Assembly (NCBI RefSeq): GCF_029937575.1
Contig: NZ_JAPYPS010000002.1
Coordinates: 30,054-94,053, forward strand
Length of the DNA: 64,000 bases
From: Nocardioides sp.
GTDB lineage: Bacteria; Actinomycetota; Actinomycetes; Propionibacteriales; Nocardioidaceae
Direction of reading: 5' to 3'
A program made the position numbers and the translations under genes. Below the pieces are notes generated by a model. That model made no database searches. It was given only the letters and a program-made list of their open reading frames with translations, and was not told the origin of the DNA. Shown in pieces: positions 36,132 through 43,902 of the stretch; within the stretch, counting starts at the first letter, position 1; each line of letters starts with the position of its first letter.

Positions 36132-36838
36132 CCCACTCCGCGCACCGTCTTGATGTAGCGCGTCCCGGGGTGTCCCTCGTCGAGCTTGCGGCGCAGGTTG
36201 CCCACGTGGACCTCGACCAGGTGGGTGTCGCTCGCCCAGTCGGTGCCCCACACCGAGCGCAGCAGCGCCTCGCGCGTCCACACACGCGCCGGCGTGCGCA
36301 TCAGCTCGGTGAGCAGGTCGAACTCGGTCCGCGTCAGGGACAGCTCCACGGCGCCGTTGAACGCGCGGCGTCCGTCGACGTCGACGCGCAGGTCGCCGTG
36401 CTCGAGCATCTCGTGGTCGGGCACGGGCGCTGCCTGCTGCGAGGCCGAGAACCCACGTCGGGGGCGGCGGAAGAGCGCGTTGACCCGGGCCTTGAGCTCG
36501 CGGACGCTGAACGGCTTCGACAGGTAGTCGTCGGCGCCGGTCTCGAGCCCGAGCAGTCGGTCGATCTCGTCGTCGCGGGCGGTGATCATGATGACGTAGG
36601 CGTCGGCGAACTCACGGATCCGCCGACACGTCTCGATGCCGTCGATGCCGGGCAGTCCGACGTCGAGGGTGACCAGATCGGGGTCGAACGTGCGCACGGT
36701 CTCGATCGCAGCCAGTCCGGTGTCGACCGCACGGACCTCGAAGCCCTGGGTGCTGAGAGTGAACTCGATGAGCGAGCGCACGTCCTCGTCGTCCTCGACG
36801 ACCAACGCACGACGATCGGGCTGTGACTCATGTGACAC
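36104..36838 (-). CDS. OmpR/PhoB-family response regulator
   Basis: A 244-residue regulator. Receiver: ALVVEDDEDVRSLIEFTL (acidic pair), phospho-Asp in DLVTLDVGLPGIDGIE, Thr in MITARDDE and Lys in DDYLSKPF. An Ala/Gln/Pro linker leads to a winged-helix DNA-binding domain (LSLTRTEFDLLTELMRTPARVWTREALLRSVWG ... HVGNLRRKLDEGHPGTRYIKTVRGVGYRM). I use the GTG at 36838 (VSHESQPDRR), seven bases after CAGACT; longer readings cross the promoter of glutamine synthetase III. No histidine kinase lies next to it; the GAF kinase at 39242 is the nearest candidate. Divergent from GSIII. Confidence 0.9.
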   Translation of the reverse strand: MSHESQPDRRALVVEDDEDVRSLIEFTLSTQGFEVRAVDTGLAAIETVRTFDPDLVTLDVGLPGIDGIETCRRIREFADAYVIMITARDDEIDRLLGLETGADDYLSKPFSVRELKARVNALFRRPRRGFSASQQAAPVPDHEMLEHGDLRVDVDGRRAFNGAVELSLTRTEFDLLTELMRTPARVWTREALLRSVWGTDWASDTHLVEVHVGNLRRKLDEGHPGTRYIKTVRGVGYRMESVDS

Positions 36839-36907
36839 GCCGGTGAGTCTGCCAGAGTCACCCCTCTTCCTCGGTGGAACGGCGCGTCGCGCGATCCGCG
36901 GTCCAGC

Positions 36908-36945
36908 GTCACACCTACGAAACGTCCGCGACACCGGACAGTCCT
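36908..36945 (+). promoter_or_regulatory. GlnR-type nitrogen-control box upstream of glutamine synthetase III
   Basis: GTCAC (36908-36912), 6 bases, GAAAC (36919-36923), 6 bases, GACAC (36930-36934), 6 bases, GTCCT (36941-36945). This is the 11-base periodic a-b-a-b half-site layout of actinobacterial GlnR boxes (gTnAC-n6-GaAAC); the fourth site is poor. A TAGGTT -10 box follows at 36945-36950. Confidence 0.55.
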
Positions 36946-37002
36946 AGGTTCGCGGCAACGCCGGCTCCCGAGGCCGGTTCCACGCCCGAGGGAGTTATCT
37001 GC

Positions 37003-39180
37003 ATGACCGCCAATCCCGTTCGTCTCCAGGCCATCACGTCGGTCGAGGCCTTCACCCCGCCGCCGATCAGCTTCGACCCAGGGGAGGAGCCGGGCGAGAT
37101 CTTCGGGGAGAACGTCTTCAGCCTCACCGTGATGCAGAAGCGGCTGCCCAAGGCCGTCTACAAGTCGGTGCTGTCGACGATCGAGCGGTCCACGCCGCTG
37201 GACCCGGACGTGGCCGACTCCATCGCCTCGGCGATGAAGGACTGGGCCCTGGAGAAGGGCGCCACGCACTACGCCCACGTGTTCTACCCGCTGACCGGCC
37301 TGACCGCGGAGAAGCACGACAGCTTCCTCGACCCGGTCGGTGACGGCACGGCCTTCGCCTCGTTCTCCGGCAAGACGCTGATCCAGGGCGAGCCCGACGC
37401 GTCGAGCTTCCCCAACGGTGGGCTGCGCAACACCTTCGAGGCACGCGGCTACACCGGCTGGGACGTGATGAGCCCGGCGTACGTGCTGGAGAACCCCAAC
37501 GGCAACACCCTGTGCATCCCGACCATCTTCATCTCGATGACCGGTGAGGCACTGGACCACAAGACGCCGGTGCTGCGCTCGCAGCAGGCGATGGCCGTGC
37601 ACGCCAAGCGGGTGCTCGAGCTCTTCGGGCACGACGACCCCGAGAACGTCGTGGCCTACTGCGGCCCCGAGCAGGAGTACTTCCTGGTCGACAGCCACTT
37701 CTTCCTCTCCCGCCCCGACCTGCTGAACGCCGGCCGCACGCTCTTCGGCGCCAAGCCGCCCAAGGGCCAGGAGTTCGACGACCACTACTTCGGCGCGATC
37801 CCCGAGCGGGTGCTCGGCTTCATGATGGACACCGAGCGGGAGCTGTTCAAGCTCGGCATCCCGGCCAAGACCCGCCACAACGAGGTCGCTCCGGGCCAGT
37901 TCGAGGTCGCGCCGATGTTCGAGCGCGCCAACGAGGCCTCCGACCACCAGCAGCTGCTGATGACGACCTTCAAGGCCGTGGCGAAGAAGCACGGCATGGA
38001 GTGCCTCTTCCACGAGAAGCCGTTCGCCGGCGTCAACGGGTCCGGCAAGCACGTCAACTTCTCGCTCGGGAACTCCGAGCTCGGCAGCCTGCTCGTGCCC
38101 GGCGACACCCCGCACGACAACGCCCAGTTCCTGGTCTTCTGTGCGGCGGTCATCCGCTCGGTGCACAAGTACGGCGGGCTGCTGCGCGCCTCGGTCGCCT
38201 CGGCGTCCAACGACCACCGTCTCGGAGCCAACGAGGCGCCGCCGGCGATCATCTCGATCTTCCTCGGCGACCAGCTGGCCGACGTCTTCGACCAGATCGC
38301 CAAGGGCGGCGCGACCCGCTCCAAGGAGAAGGGCACGCTCACCATCGGCGTCGACACCCTGCCGAACCTCTCCAAGGACCCGGGCGACCGCAACCGCACC
38401 TCGCCGTTCGCCTTCACCGGCAACCGCTTCGAGTTCCGGGCGCCGGGCTCGCTGCAGACCGTCGCCGGTCCGATGGTCATGATCAACACGATCATGGCCG
38501 AGGCCCTCGACTACTGCGCCTCGGCACTCGAGACCGCGGTGGCCGGCGGCACGGACTTCAACGAGGCCGTGCAGACGCTGCTCTCCGACATCGTGTCCGA
38601 GCACGGCACCGTGATCTTCAACGGCAACGGCTACTCCGACGAGTGGCCGATCGAGGCCGAGCAGCGCGGGCTGAAGAACCTGCGCACGACGGTCGACGCG
38701 CTGCCCGAGCTGATCACCCCCGAGGCGATCGAGCTGTTCACCAAGTACGGCGTGTTCAACGAGGGCGAGGCCCACAGCCGCTACGAGGTGGGCTGCGAGC
38801 AGTACATCCTCACCGTCGCGGTCGAGGCCAACCTCACCCTGGAGATCGGCTCCACGACGGTGCTGCCGGCGGCCCTTCGCTACCAGACCGAGCTCGCCTC
38901 GAACGTCGCCGCACTCAAGGCCGCCGGCGTCGAGGCGGACCTCTCCACGCTCGAGGCGGTCAGCGCCCCGATCGCCGCGCTCAAGAAGGGCCTGGCCACG
39001 CTGAGCGACGCGATCGCCCATGAGCACGCCGAGGACCCGCTGGAGGCGGCCACCTTCACCCGCGACTCGGTGCTGCCCGCCATGACCGCGGTCCGCGAGG
39101 CCGCCGACGAGCTCGAGGGCCTGGTGGCCGACGACCTCTGGCCGCTGCCGACGTACCAGGAGATGCTCTACATCCTCTGA
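37003..39180 (+). CDS. glnN: Glutamine synthetase type III
   Basis: A 725-residue enzyme, the length of GSIII. Characteristic blocks: [24 protein letters not shown] at the N-terminus, [114 protein letters not shown]. The C-terminal helical region ([22 protein letters not shown]) is GSIII-specific. It makes glutamine from glutamate and ammonia and is not a GlnE target. Start ATG 37003 after GGGAG. A GlnR-like box and TAGGTT promoter upstream suggest induction under nitrogen limitation. Confidence 0.97.
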   Translation: MTANPVRLQAITSVEAFTPPPISFDPGEEPGEIFGENVFSLTVMQKRLPKAVYKSVLSTIERSTPLDPDVADSIASAMKDWALEKGATHYAHVFYPLTGLTAEKHDSFLDPVGDGTAFASFSGKTLIQGEPDASSFPNGGLRNTFEARGYTGWDVMSPAYVLENPNGNTLCIPTIFISMTGEALDHKTPVLRSQQAMAVHAKRVLELFGHDDPENVVAYCGPEQEYFLVDSHFFLSRPDLLNAGRTLFGAKPPKGQEFDDHYFGAIPERVLGFMMDTERELFKLGIPAKTRHNEVAPGQFEVAPMFERANEASDHQQLLMTTFKAVAKKHGMECLFHEKPFAGVNGSGKHVNFSLGNSELGSLLVPGDTPHDNAQFLVFCAAVIRSVHKYGGLLRASVASASNDHRLGANEAPPAIISIFLGDQLADVFDQIAKGGATRSKEKGTLTIGVDTLPNLSKDPGDRNRTSPFAFTGNRFEFRAPGSLQTVAGPMVMINTIMAEALDYCASALETAVAGGTDFNEAVQTLLSDIVSEHGTVIFNGNGYSDEWPIEAEQRGLKNLRTTVDALPELITPEAIELFTKYGVFNEGEAHSRYEVGCEQYILTVAVEANLTLEIGSTTVLPAALRYQTELASNVAALKAAGVEADLSTLEAVSAPIAALKKGLATLSDAIAHEHAEDPLEAATFTRDSVLPAMTAVREAADELEGLVADDLWPLPTYQEMLYIL

Positions 39181-39190
39181 GCCGTTCGAG

Positions 39191-39241
39191 CCGGGACCAG
39201 GACCGTCGCAGCCGCGGGCCGGCAACGGTCCTGGATCCCGG
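39191..39241. terminator. Terminator hairpin between convergent GSIII and GAF kinase genes
   Basis: CCGGGACCAGGACCGT (39191-39206) pairs with ACGGTCCTGGATCCCGG (39225-39241) with a single bulged A and an 18-base GC-rich loop. It lies 10 bases past the GSIII stop and abuts the stop of the oppositely oriented kinase. Confidence 0.8.
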
Positions 39242-40450
39242 TCAGGCGTCAGGTGCCGCCGGCAGCTCGACCCAGGCGGTGGCTCCGCCACCGGGGGTCT
39301 CGTCGAGACCGATGCGCCCGCCGTGCGCCTGGACGATCCGCTGGCACGTGGGCAGGCCCATACCGGTGCCATCGACGCGCAGACCCTCCGCGACGCGCAC
39401 GAAGGGCTCGAAGACCCGGTCCCGATCGGCGGGGGGCACCCCGAGCCCGTGGTCGACCACCTCCAGGCGCCACGTCGTGCCCGACACCTCGGCGTGCACC
39501 GAGATGCTCGCGGTGGTGCCGGGGCGGGTGTACTTGGCCGCGTTGGAGACGAGGTTCTGCAGCACGATCCGCAGCTGCACCGGGTCGGCCTGCACCGCGG
39601 GCAGCTCCCCGACCTCGATCGCAGCTCCGGCAAGCTGCGAGGACAGGTCCTCGCGCACCTCGCGCATGAGGGCGTCGACGTCCACGCGGTGCCGGTCCAG
39701 CCGACCGCCGAGCACCGCGAAGGTGAGCACCTCGTCGACCAGTCGTCCCATCCGCTCGGTGCTGCGGTGGGCACGCGAGATCAGGCCGCGCATCGTCGCG
39801 ACGTCCGGCTCGGCGGCCACGACGAGGTCCTCGAGCAGCTCGAGGTTGCCGGTGACGGCGGCGAGGGGGTTGCGCAGGTCGTGGCTGACCTGGCCGGCGA
39901 AGGCAGCCAGCTGCTGGTTGCTCCGCTCGAGCTCGTGGATGGCCTTGGCCAGCTGACGGTTGCGCAGCTCGAGCTCGAGGACGTCGACGACGCGGTCGGA
40001 CAGGTCGCGCAGGGCGCGCCGTTGCGCGGCGTCGATCTCGCGCTCGGTGTCGTCGAAGACGCACAGCGACCCGAACGGGACACCAGCAGGGCTGGTCAGC
40101 TGGTAGCTGGCGTAGAAGACCGTGCGGCCCTGCTGCACGTAGGGGTTGTCGCGGAAGCGGGGGTCCACGCGCAGGTCCGAGGAGATCAGCGGCTCGTCCT
40201 CGTGGAGGACCGCGTCGCACATCGACAGTGCGCGCGGCACGGTGAAGCCCTCGAAGCCGACGCTGGCGAGTTGGAGCAGCTCGTCGTCGGTGATCACCGA
40301 GATGAAGGCGGACGAGACGCCGCACACGCGGGCGGCGAGCTCGGCCAGGGCGGTCAGCTCGGGCCGGGGCTCCGCGGACAGGACCTGGTAGCGCTCCAGC
40401 TCGGCCATCCGGGCAGCGTCGTGCTCATGATCGATGACGCGATGGTGCAC
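39242..40450 (-). CDS. GAF-domain sensor histidine kinase
   Basis: A 402-residue soluble kinase. The GAF domain (about 30-165) has ELAARVCGVSSAFISVITDDELLQLASVG and GVPFGSLCVFDDTEREID, the variant found in many actinobacterial 'GAF-HK' sensors. A coiled-coil linker (RNRQLAKAIHELERSNQQLAAFAG) leads to HisKA with the acceptor His in GQVSHDLRNPLAAVTGNLELLEDL, then HATPase: N in LQNLVSNAAKYT, D/G in VVDHGLGVPPADRDRVF and GTGMGLPTCQRIVQAHGG. No membrane segment, so it senses an intracellular signal. Partner unknown; the orphan regulator at 36104 lies 2.4 kb away. Confidence 0.92.
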   Translation of the reverse strand: MHHRVIDHEHDAARMAELERYQVLSAEPRPELTALAELAARVCGVSSAFISVITDDELLQLASVGFEGFTVPRALSMCDAVLHEDEPLISSDLRVDPRFRDNPYVQQGRTVFYASYQLTSPAGVPFGSLCVFDDTEREIDAAQRRALRDLSDRVVDVLELELRNRQLAKAIHELERSNQQLAAFAGQVSHDLRNPLAAVTGNLELLEDLVVAAEPDVATMRGLISRAHRSTERMGRLVDEVLTFAVLGGRLDRHRVDVDALMREVREDLSSQLAGAAIEVGELPAVQADPVQLRIVLQNLVSNAAKYTRPGTTASISVHAEVSGTTWRLEVVDHGLGVPPADRDRVFEPFVRVAEGLRVDGTGMGLPTCQRIVQAHGGRIGLDETPGGGATAWVELPAAPDA

Positions 40451-40491
40451 GGAGGGTCCTGCTCTGTGGAGGTGGAGGGAGCAGCACCAGT

Positions 40492-42174
40492 CTAGGTGAC
40501 CGGGTCACGCACCGAGCTGAGTTGCGCAGACCCGGCGTGGACGGCGTACGAGGCGTGGTGCCGGATCCCCGAGCGTCGCTGCGCCCGGTCGCCGATCACC
40601 CACCAGTCGCACTGGACCCGCTCCGGGGTCACGTCGAGGACGCAGTACCCGTGGTCGTCGAGGTTGGCGTAGCGGTAGTGCGGGTTGCTCGCCCGGAGCG
40701 CCGCCGCGATCACGTCACTGGTCGTGTGCGGGGGTGTGTCGGTGTCGTCCTTGAAGTTGTTCGACGTCACCGAGGCGCACACGAACTCCACGCCCACGTT
40801 GCCGCCCAGGGGGTAGGTCCCCTTCGCGAGCGGGAGCTCGGCAGCCAGGCCCGTGTGGATGTCGCCGGTCAGGAAGACGACGTCGTCGATCCGCTCGGCG
40901 GCGATGTGGTCGAAGAGGTCGCGACGATCGTGGGTGTAGCCGTCCCACGCATCGGTGTTCAGCGGGACGCCGTCGGCCGAGACGGCTCCCTCCAGCAGCC
41001 GGTTGAGGGCTGCTGCGGCCTCGGGGGGCAGGCCACCGAGGGACAGCGGCGCGATCAGGACCGGGTTGCCCACGAGCTTCCACCGTGACCTGCTGGTGCT
41101 CAGCGAGTCCTTGAGCCACCCCAGCTGCGCGGATCCTGTGATCGTGCGGTCGGGGTCGTCGACGCTGGTGTCGGTGAGATCGGCCACCTGCTCGTCACGG
41201 TAGGTGCGCAGGTCCAGCATCGACAGGTCGGCCAGCGTGCCGAACCGCAGCGTGCGGAAGAGTCTAGTGCCGTCGCGTAGTCGTACCGAGCCGTTCAGGC
41301 GCGCCGGCATCCACTCGTCGTAGGCGCGATGCGCACGGGCCCGGCGACGCCTCCAGCCGCCCTCCTCCGCGGGGGAGTGGTTGGCGGCGCCACCGCGCCA
41401 GGCGTCGTTGGCCGACTCGTGGTCGTCCCAGGTGGCGATCATCGGGTACGCCGCGTGGAGGTCCTGCAGGTCCCGGTCGCGCTTGTACTGCGCGTGCCGC
41501 CGACGGTAGTCGGCGAGCCCGAGGATCTCGTGGGCCGGCTCGTGGGGACGCACCACGACGTCGTCGGCGCCCATCCCGTGCCCGTCCGAGCCGTACTCGT
41601 AGAGGTAGTCGCCCAGGTGCACGACCGCGTGCAGGTCGTTGCGCGCCGCGAGGTGGCGATACGCGCTGAACCAGCCGGCCTGCAGGTTCGCGCACGAGAC
41701 GAAGCCGAGGCGCAGGTGCTCGGTCTCCTCGTCGGCGGCGGGCGTCGTACGGGTGCGTCCGACGCGACTGCGATGGCCCTCGTAGGTGAAGCGGTAGTAG
41801 TACCAGGTGCTCGGCGCCAGGCCGGTCACGGTGAGCTTGACGGTGTGGTCGCGCCCGGGGCCGGTCGCCGATCGGCCACGACGGACGACGTGTCGCATGC
41901 GGGGGTCCTGGGCGACCTCCCAGCGCACCGTGACCCGCGGGCCGTGCCCCGACCCCGGGCTGCTTCGAGGGGTCGGCGTCACCCGAGTCCACAGCACCAC
42001 CGCGGTGGGGCCCGGGTCGCCCGACGCTACGCCGTGCGGGAAGACCGGGTGCCGCCCGCGCGGCGGGGCCGCCGCCGCCCCGGCTGCTGGGTCGAACGTG
42101 GGGAGCACAGTGGCGCTTCCCGCCACGCCGGCGGAGGCGGCCAGGACGGTCCGGCGCGGGATGAGTGGCTTCAC
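40492..42174 (-). CDS. phoD: PhoD-family phosphatase/phosphodiesterase, Tat-exported
   Basis: A 560-residue protein with a twin-arginine signal (IPRRTVLAASAGVAGSATVLP). The N-terminal PhoD_N domain (HPVFPHGVASGDPGPTAVVLWTRVTP ... STWYYYRFTYEGHRSRVGRTRT) is followed by the metallophosphatase domain: RLGFVSCANLQAGWFSAYRHLAARNDLHAVVHLGDYLYEYG, ATWDDHESANDAW, and VVFLTGDIHTGLAAELP. PhoD enzymes use Fe/Ca and hydrolyse phosphate mono- and diesters outside the cell to supply phosphate. No pho box recognised. Downstream of the GAF kinase start by 42 bases on the same strand but probably a separate unit. Confidence 0.94.
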   Translation of the reverse strand: MKPLIPRRTVLAASAGVAGSATVLPTFDPAAGAAAAPPRGRHPVFPHGVASGDPGPTAVVLWTRVTPTPRSSPGSGHGPRVTVRWEVAQDPRMRHVVRRGRSATGPGRDHTVKLTVTGLAPSTWYYYRFTYEGHRSRVGRTRTTPAADEETEHLRLGFVSCANLQAGWFSAYRHLAARNDLHAVVHLGDYLYEYGSDGHGMGADDVVVRPHEPAHEILGLADYRRRHAQYKRDRDLQDLHAAYPMIATWDDHESANDAWRGGAANHSPAEEGGWRRRRARAHRAYDEWMPARLNGSVRLRDGTRLFRTLRFGTLADLSMLDLRTYRDEQVADLTDTSVDDPDRTITGSAQLGWLKDSLSTSRSRWKLVGNPVLIAPLSLGGLPPEAAAALNRLLEGAVSADGVPLNTDAWDGYTHDRRDLFDHIAAERIDDVVFLTGDIHTGLAAELPLAKGTYPLGGNVGVEFVCASVTSNNFKDDTDTPPHTTSDVIAAALRASNPHYRYANLDDHGYCVLDVTPERVQCDWWVIGDRAQRRSGIRHHASYAVHAGSAQLSSVRDPVT

Positions 42175-42275
42175 ACCCGGGTCAACGTCGGAGCGGCGCC
42201 GAGGTGCCGGGCGATGGACAGACGTCGGACAGAGTTCACCGGGGCGTCACCGGCGGCGCCGTGGCCGGCGGGGCC

Positions 42276-42281
42276 TATCCT
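42276..42281 (+). promoter_or_regulatory. -10 box of the ACT-domain gene (leaderless)
   Basis: TATCCT, six bases (GCGGCC), then the GTG at 42288. No ribosome-binding sequence is present. Confidence 0.5.
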
Positions 42282-42287
42282 GCGGCC

Positions 42288-42824
42288 GTGGCCTCTCTCG
42301 TGCTGACCGTCATCGGAGACGACCGTCCCGGACTGGTGTCCGCGGTCTCGCGGCAGGTGGAGGAGCGCGGTGGGAGCTGGCAGCGCAGCCAGATGGCGCG
42401 GTTGAGCGGCAAGTTCGCGGGCATCGCCCTCGTGGAGGTTCCCGAGACCGCGATCGCTGCCCTGGAGCAGTCACTGGGCGAGCTGGCGGGGCTGGACGTC
42501 CGGGTGGAACGGATCGAGCACGCGGACGCCGAACGGGACGTCGTCCCCCTGCACCTGCACCTGCTCGGTCAGGACCGGGCAGGGATCGTCGCGGAGATCT
42601 CGGCCGCCCTGGCGGCGCGAGGCGTGGGCATCGACGAGCTGTCCACCGACGTCCGCGAGGCGCCGATGGCGGGAGGCACCCTCTTCGAGGTCGAAGCGCG
42701 ACTCTCGATCCCGCGCTCGACGTCCCTGGGCGACGTACGAGCGGACCTCGAACGGCTCGCCGACGAGCTCATGGTCGACCTGGACCTGGGTCCGGCACCC
42801 GCTCCGGGTGCGTCCGGCGGCTGA
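42288..42824 (+). CDS. Double ACT-domain protein of the glycine-cleavage-repressor (GcvR) type
   Basis: A 178-residue protein made of two ACT domains. The first, ASLVLTVIGDDRPGLVSAVSRQVEERGGSWQRSQMARLSGKFAGIALVEVP, has the GDDRPGLV turn typical of GcvR-like proteins; the second is LHLLGQDRAGIVAEISAALAARGVGIDELSTDV. ACT domains bind amino acids; here a regulatory role in glycine or serine metabolism is possible but no gcv gene is in the window. The GTG start follows a TATCCT box. The last 56 bases overlap the exonuclease gene tail to tail. Confidence 0.85.
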   Translation: MASLVLTVIGDDRPGLVSAVSRQVEERGGSWQRSQMARLSGKFAGIALVEVPETAIAALEQSLGELAGLDVRVERIEHADAERDVVPLHLHLLGQDRAGIVAEISAALAARGVGIDELSTDVREAPMAGGTLFEVEARLSIPRSTSLGDVRADLERLADELMVDLDLGPAPAPGASGG

Positions 42825-43803
42825 GCACCCGCACCGCGTGCTCGGTCGTCCCCTCGACGCCGAGGTGGGACACGACGTGGCGCACGCGAGCCTCCTCGAG
42901 GGGGAGCAGACCGGGCGAGCCCGGTACGTCGGGGGTGAGCCCGAGGTCGAGGTCGTCATGGCCGGCCATGACCTCGAGGTTGAACTCGAACAGCTGCCGG
43001 GCTGTGGGGTCGCGCAACCGGTTGAGCAGGCCGACGCTGATCCGACGCTGGCCCGACTCCGCGGCGTCAGCGTCGAGGGCCGCGGCGATCGTGGCGCCGT
43101 CGGTGTGCTCGAGATCAGCCCACACCTCGCGCATAGAAGCGACCTGGGCGAGCAGCGCCGCGGCGCCCTTCTCGCCGATCCCGGTGACTCCGGGAAGGTT
43201 GTCGCTGGCGTCACCGCGCAGCGCGGCGTACTCGAGGTAGTGCTCGGCGGCCACGCCGTACATCGCCAGCAGTCGGGCCGGGTTGAGCAGCGGCGAGCCG
43301 TGGATGCCGCCGTCGATGAGGCGCAGCACCTCGGTGGTCTCGCTGATGTGGGCGAAGGCGTCGCGGTCCGAGGTGATGATCACGCACCGCCAGCCCGACC
43401 TGCGTGCCCACGCGGCCGCCGAGGCGCTGACGTCGTCGGCCTCGAGCCCCGGGGGGGTGAGGGTCAGGAGCCCGAGCGCGTCGAGCAGGGCTCCGGCTCG
43501 CCCGAGCTGCTCGACCAGCGCGGGGTCCTTCTCGGCACGCCCGGCCTTGTAGGCGGGATAGGCCTGCGCGCGGACCGAGAAGGCCTTGTCGTCGAGACCG
43601 AACACGACCGCATCGGGCGCGAACGCCTCGACGGCCTCGACGATCTGGCGCACCATCCCGTGCAAGGCCCAGGCCGGCCGGCCGCCCTGATCCCGCAGGT
43701 CGGTGCCGACCCGTGCGTGGTGGTTGCGGTGCAGCAGCGACGGGGCGTCGATGCAGAGGAGGAGGCGGGACCGGGCGGCGGGCGGCATACGGTCAACGGA
43801 CAT
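42769..43803 (-). CDS. 5'-3' exonuclease (PolA N-terminal/FEN-like domain)
   Basis: A 344-residue stand-alone flap-nuclease domain. Acidic metal ligands are visible in LLLCIDAPSLLHRNHH, AVVFGLDDKAFSVRAQAYPAYKAGR, GLEADDVSASAAAWARRSGWRCVIITSDRDAFAHI, and the helix-hairpin-helix ALRGDASDNLPGVTGIGEKGAAALLAQ. Such proteins process RNA-DNA junctions and flaps in replication and repair. Most copies are about 290-310 residues; this has a longer C-terminal tail rich in Arg/Pro. Start ATG 43803, after a TAGGCT box 11 bases upstream. Confidence 0.93.
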   Translation of the reverse strand: MSVDRMPPAARSRLLLCIDAPSLLHRNHHARVGTDLRDQGGRPAWALHGMVRQIVEAVEAFAPDAVVFGLDDKAFSVRAQAYPAYKAGRAEKDPALVEQLGRAGALLDALGLLTLTPPGLEADDVSASAAAWARRSGWRCVIITSDRDAFAHISETTEVLRLIDGGIHGSPLLNPARLLAMYGVAAEHYLEYAALRGDASDNLPGVTGIGEKGAAALLAQVASMREVWADLEHTDGATIAAALDADAAESGQRRISVGLLNRLRDPTARQLFEFNLEVMAGHDDLDLGLTPDVPGSPGLLPLEEARVRHVVSHLGVEGTTEHAVRVLSRRTHPERVPDPGPGRP

Positions 43804-43902
43804 GTCGGTGAGGCAGCCTACCCAGGACTCCGCAGCTCGTCAGGCTCGGCGGAGTGTGACGCCGTTGAGCATCCTCAGGGCCAGGTCGGGCATGGTGGCA
43901 GC

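Noticed and set aside
36586..39774. A 1062-codon open frame on the minus strand opposite GSIII
   Set aside because: It spans the promoter and three genes on the other strand, has low-complexity composition and no recognisable motif.
42808..43902. N-terminal extension of the UvrA-like protein to 42808
   Set aside because: It is antisense to the exonuclease gene. UvrA similarity begins shortly after the GTG at 43903.
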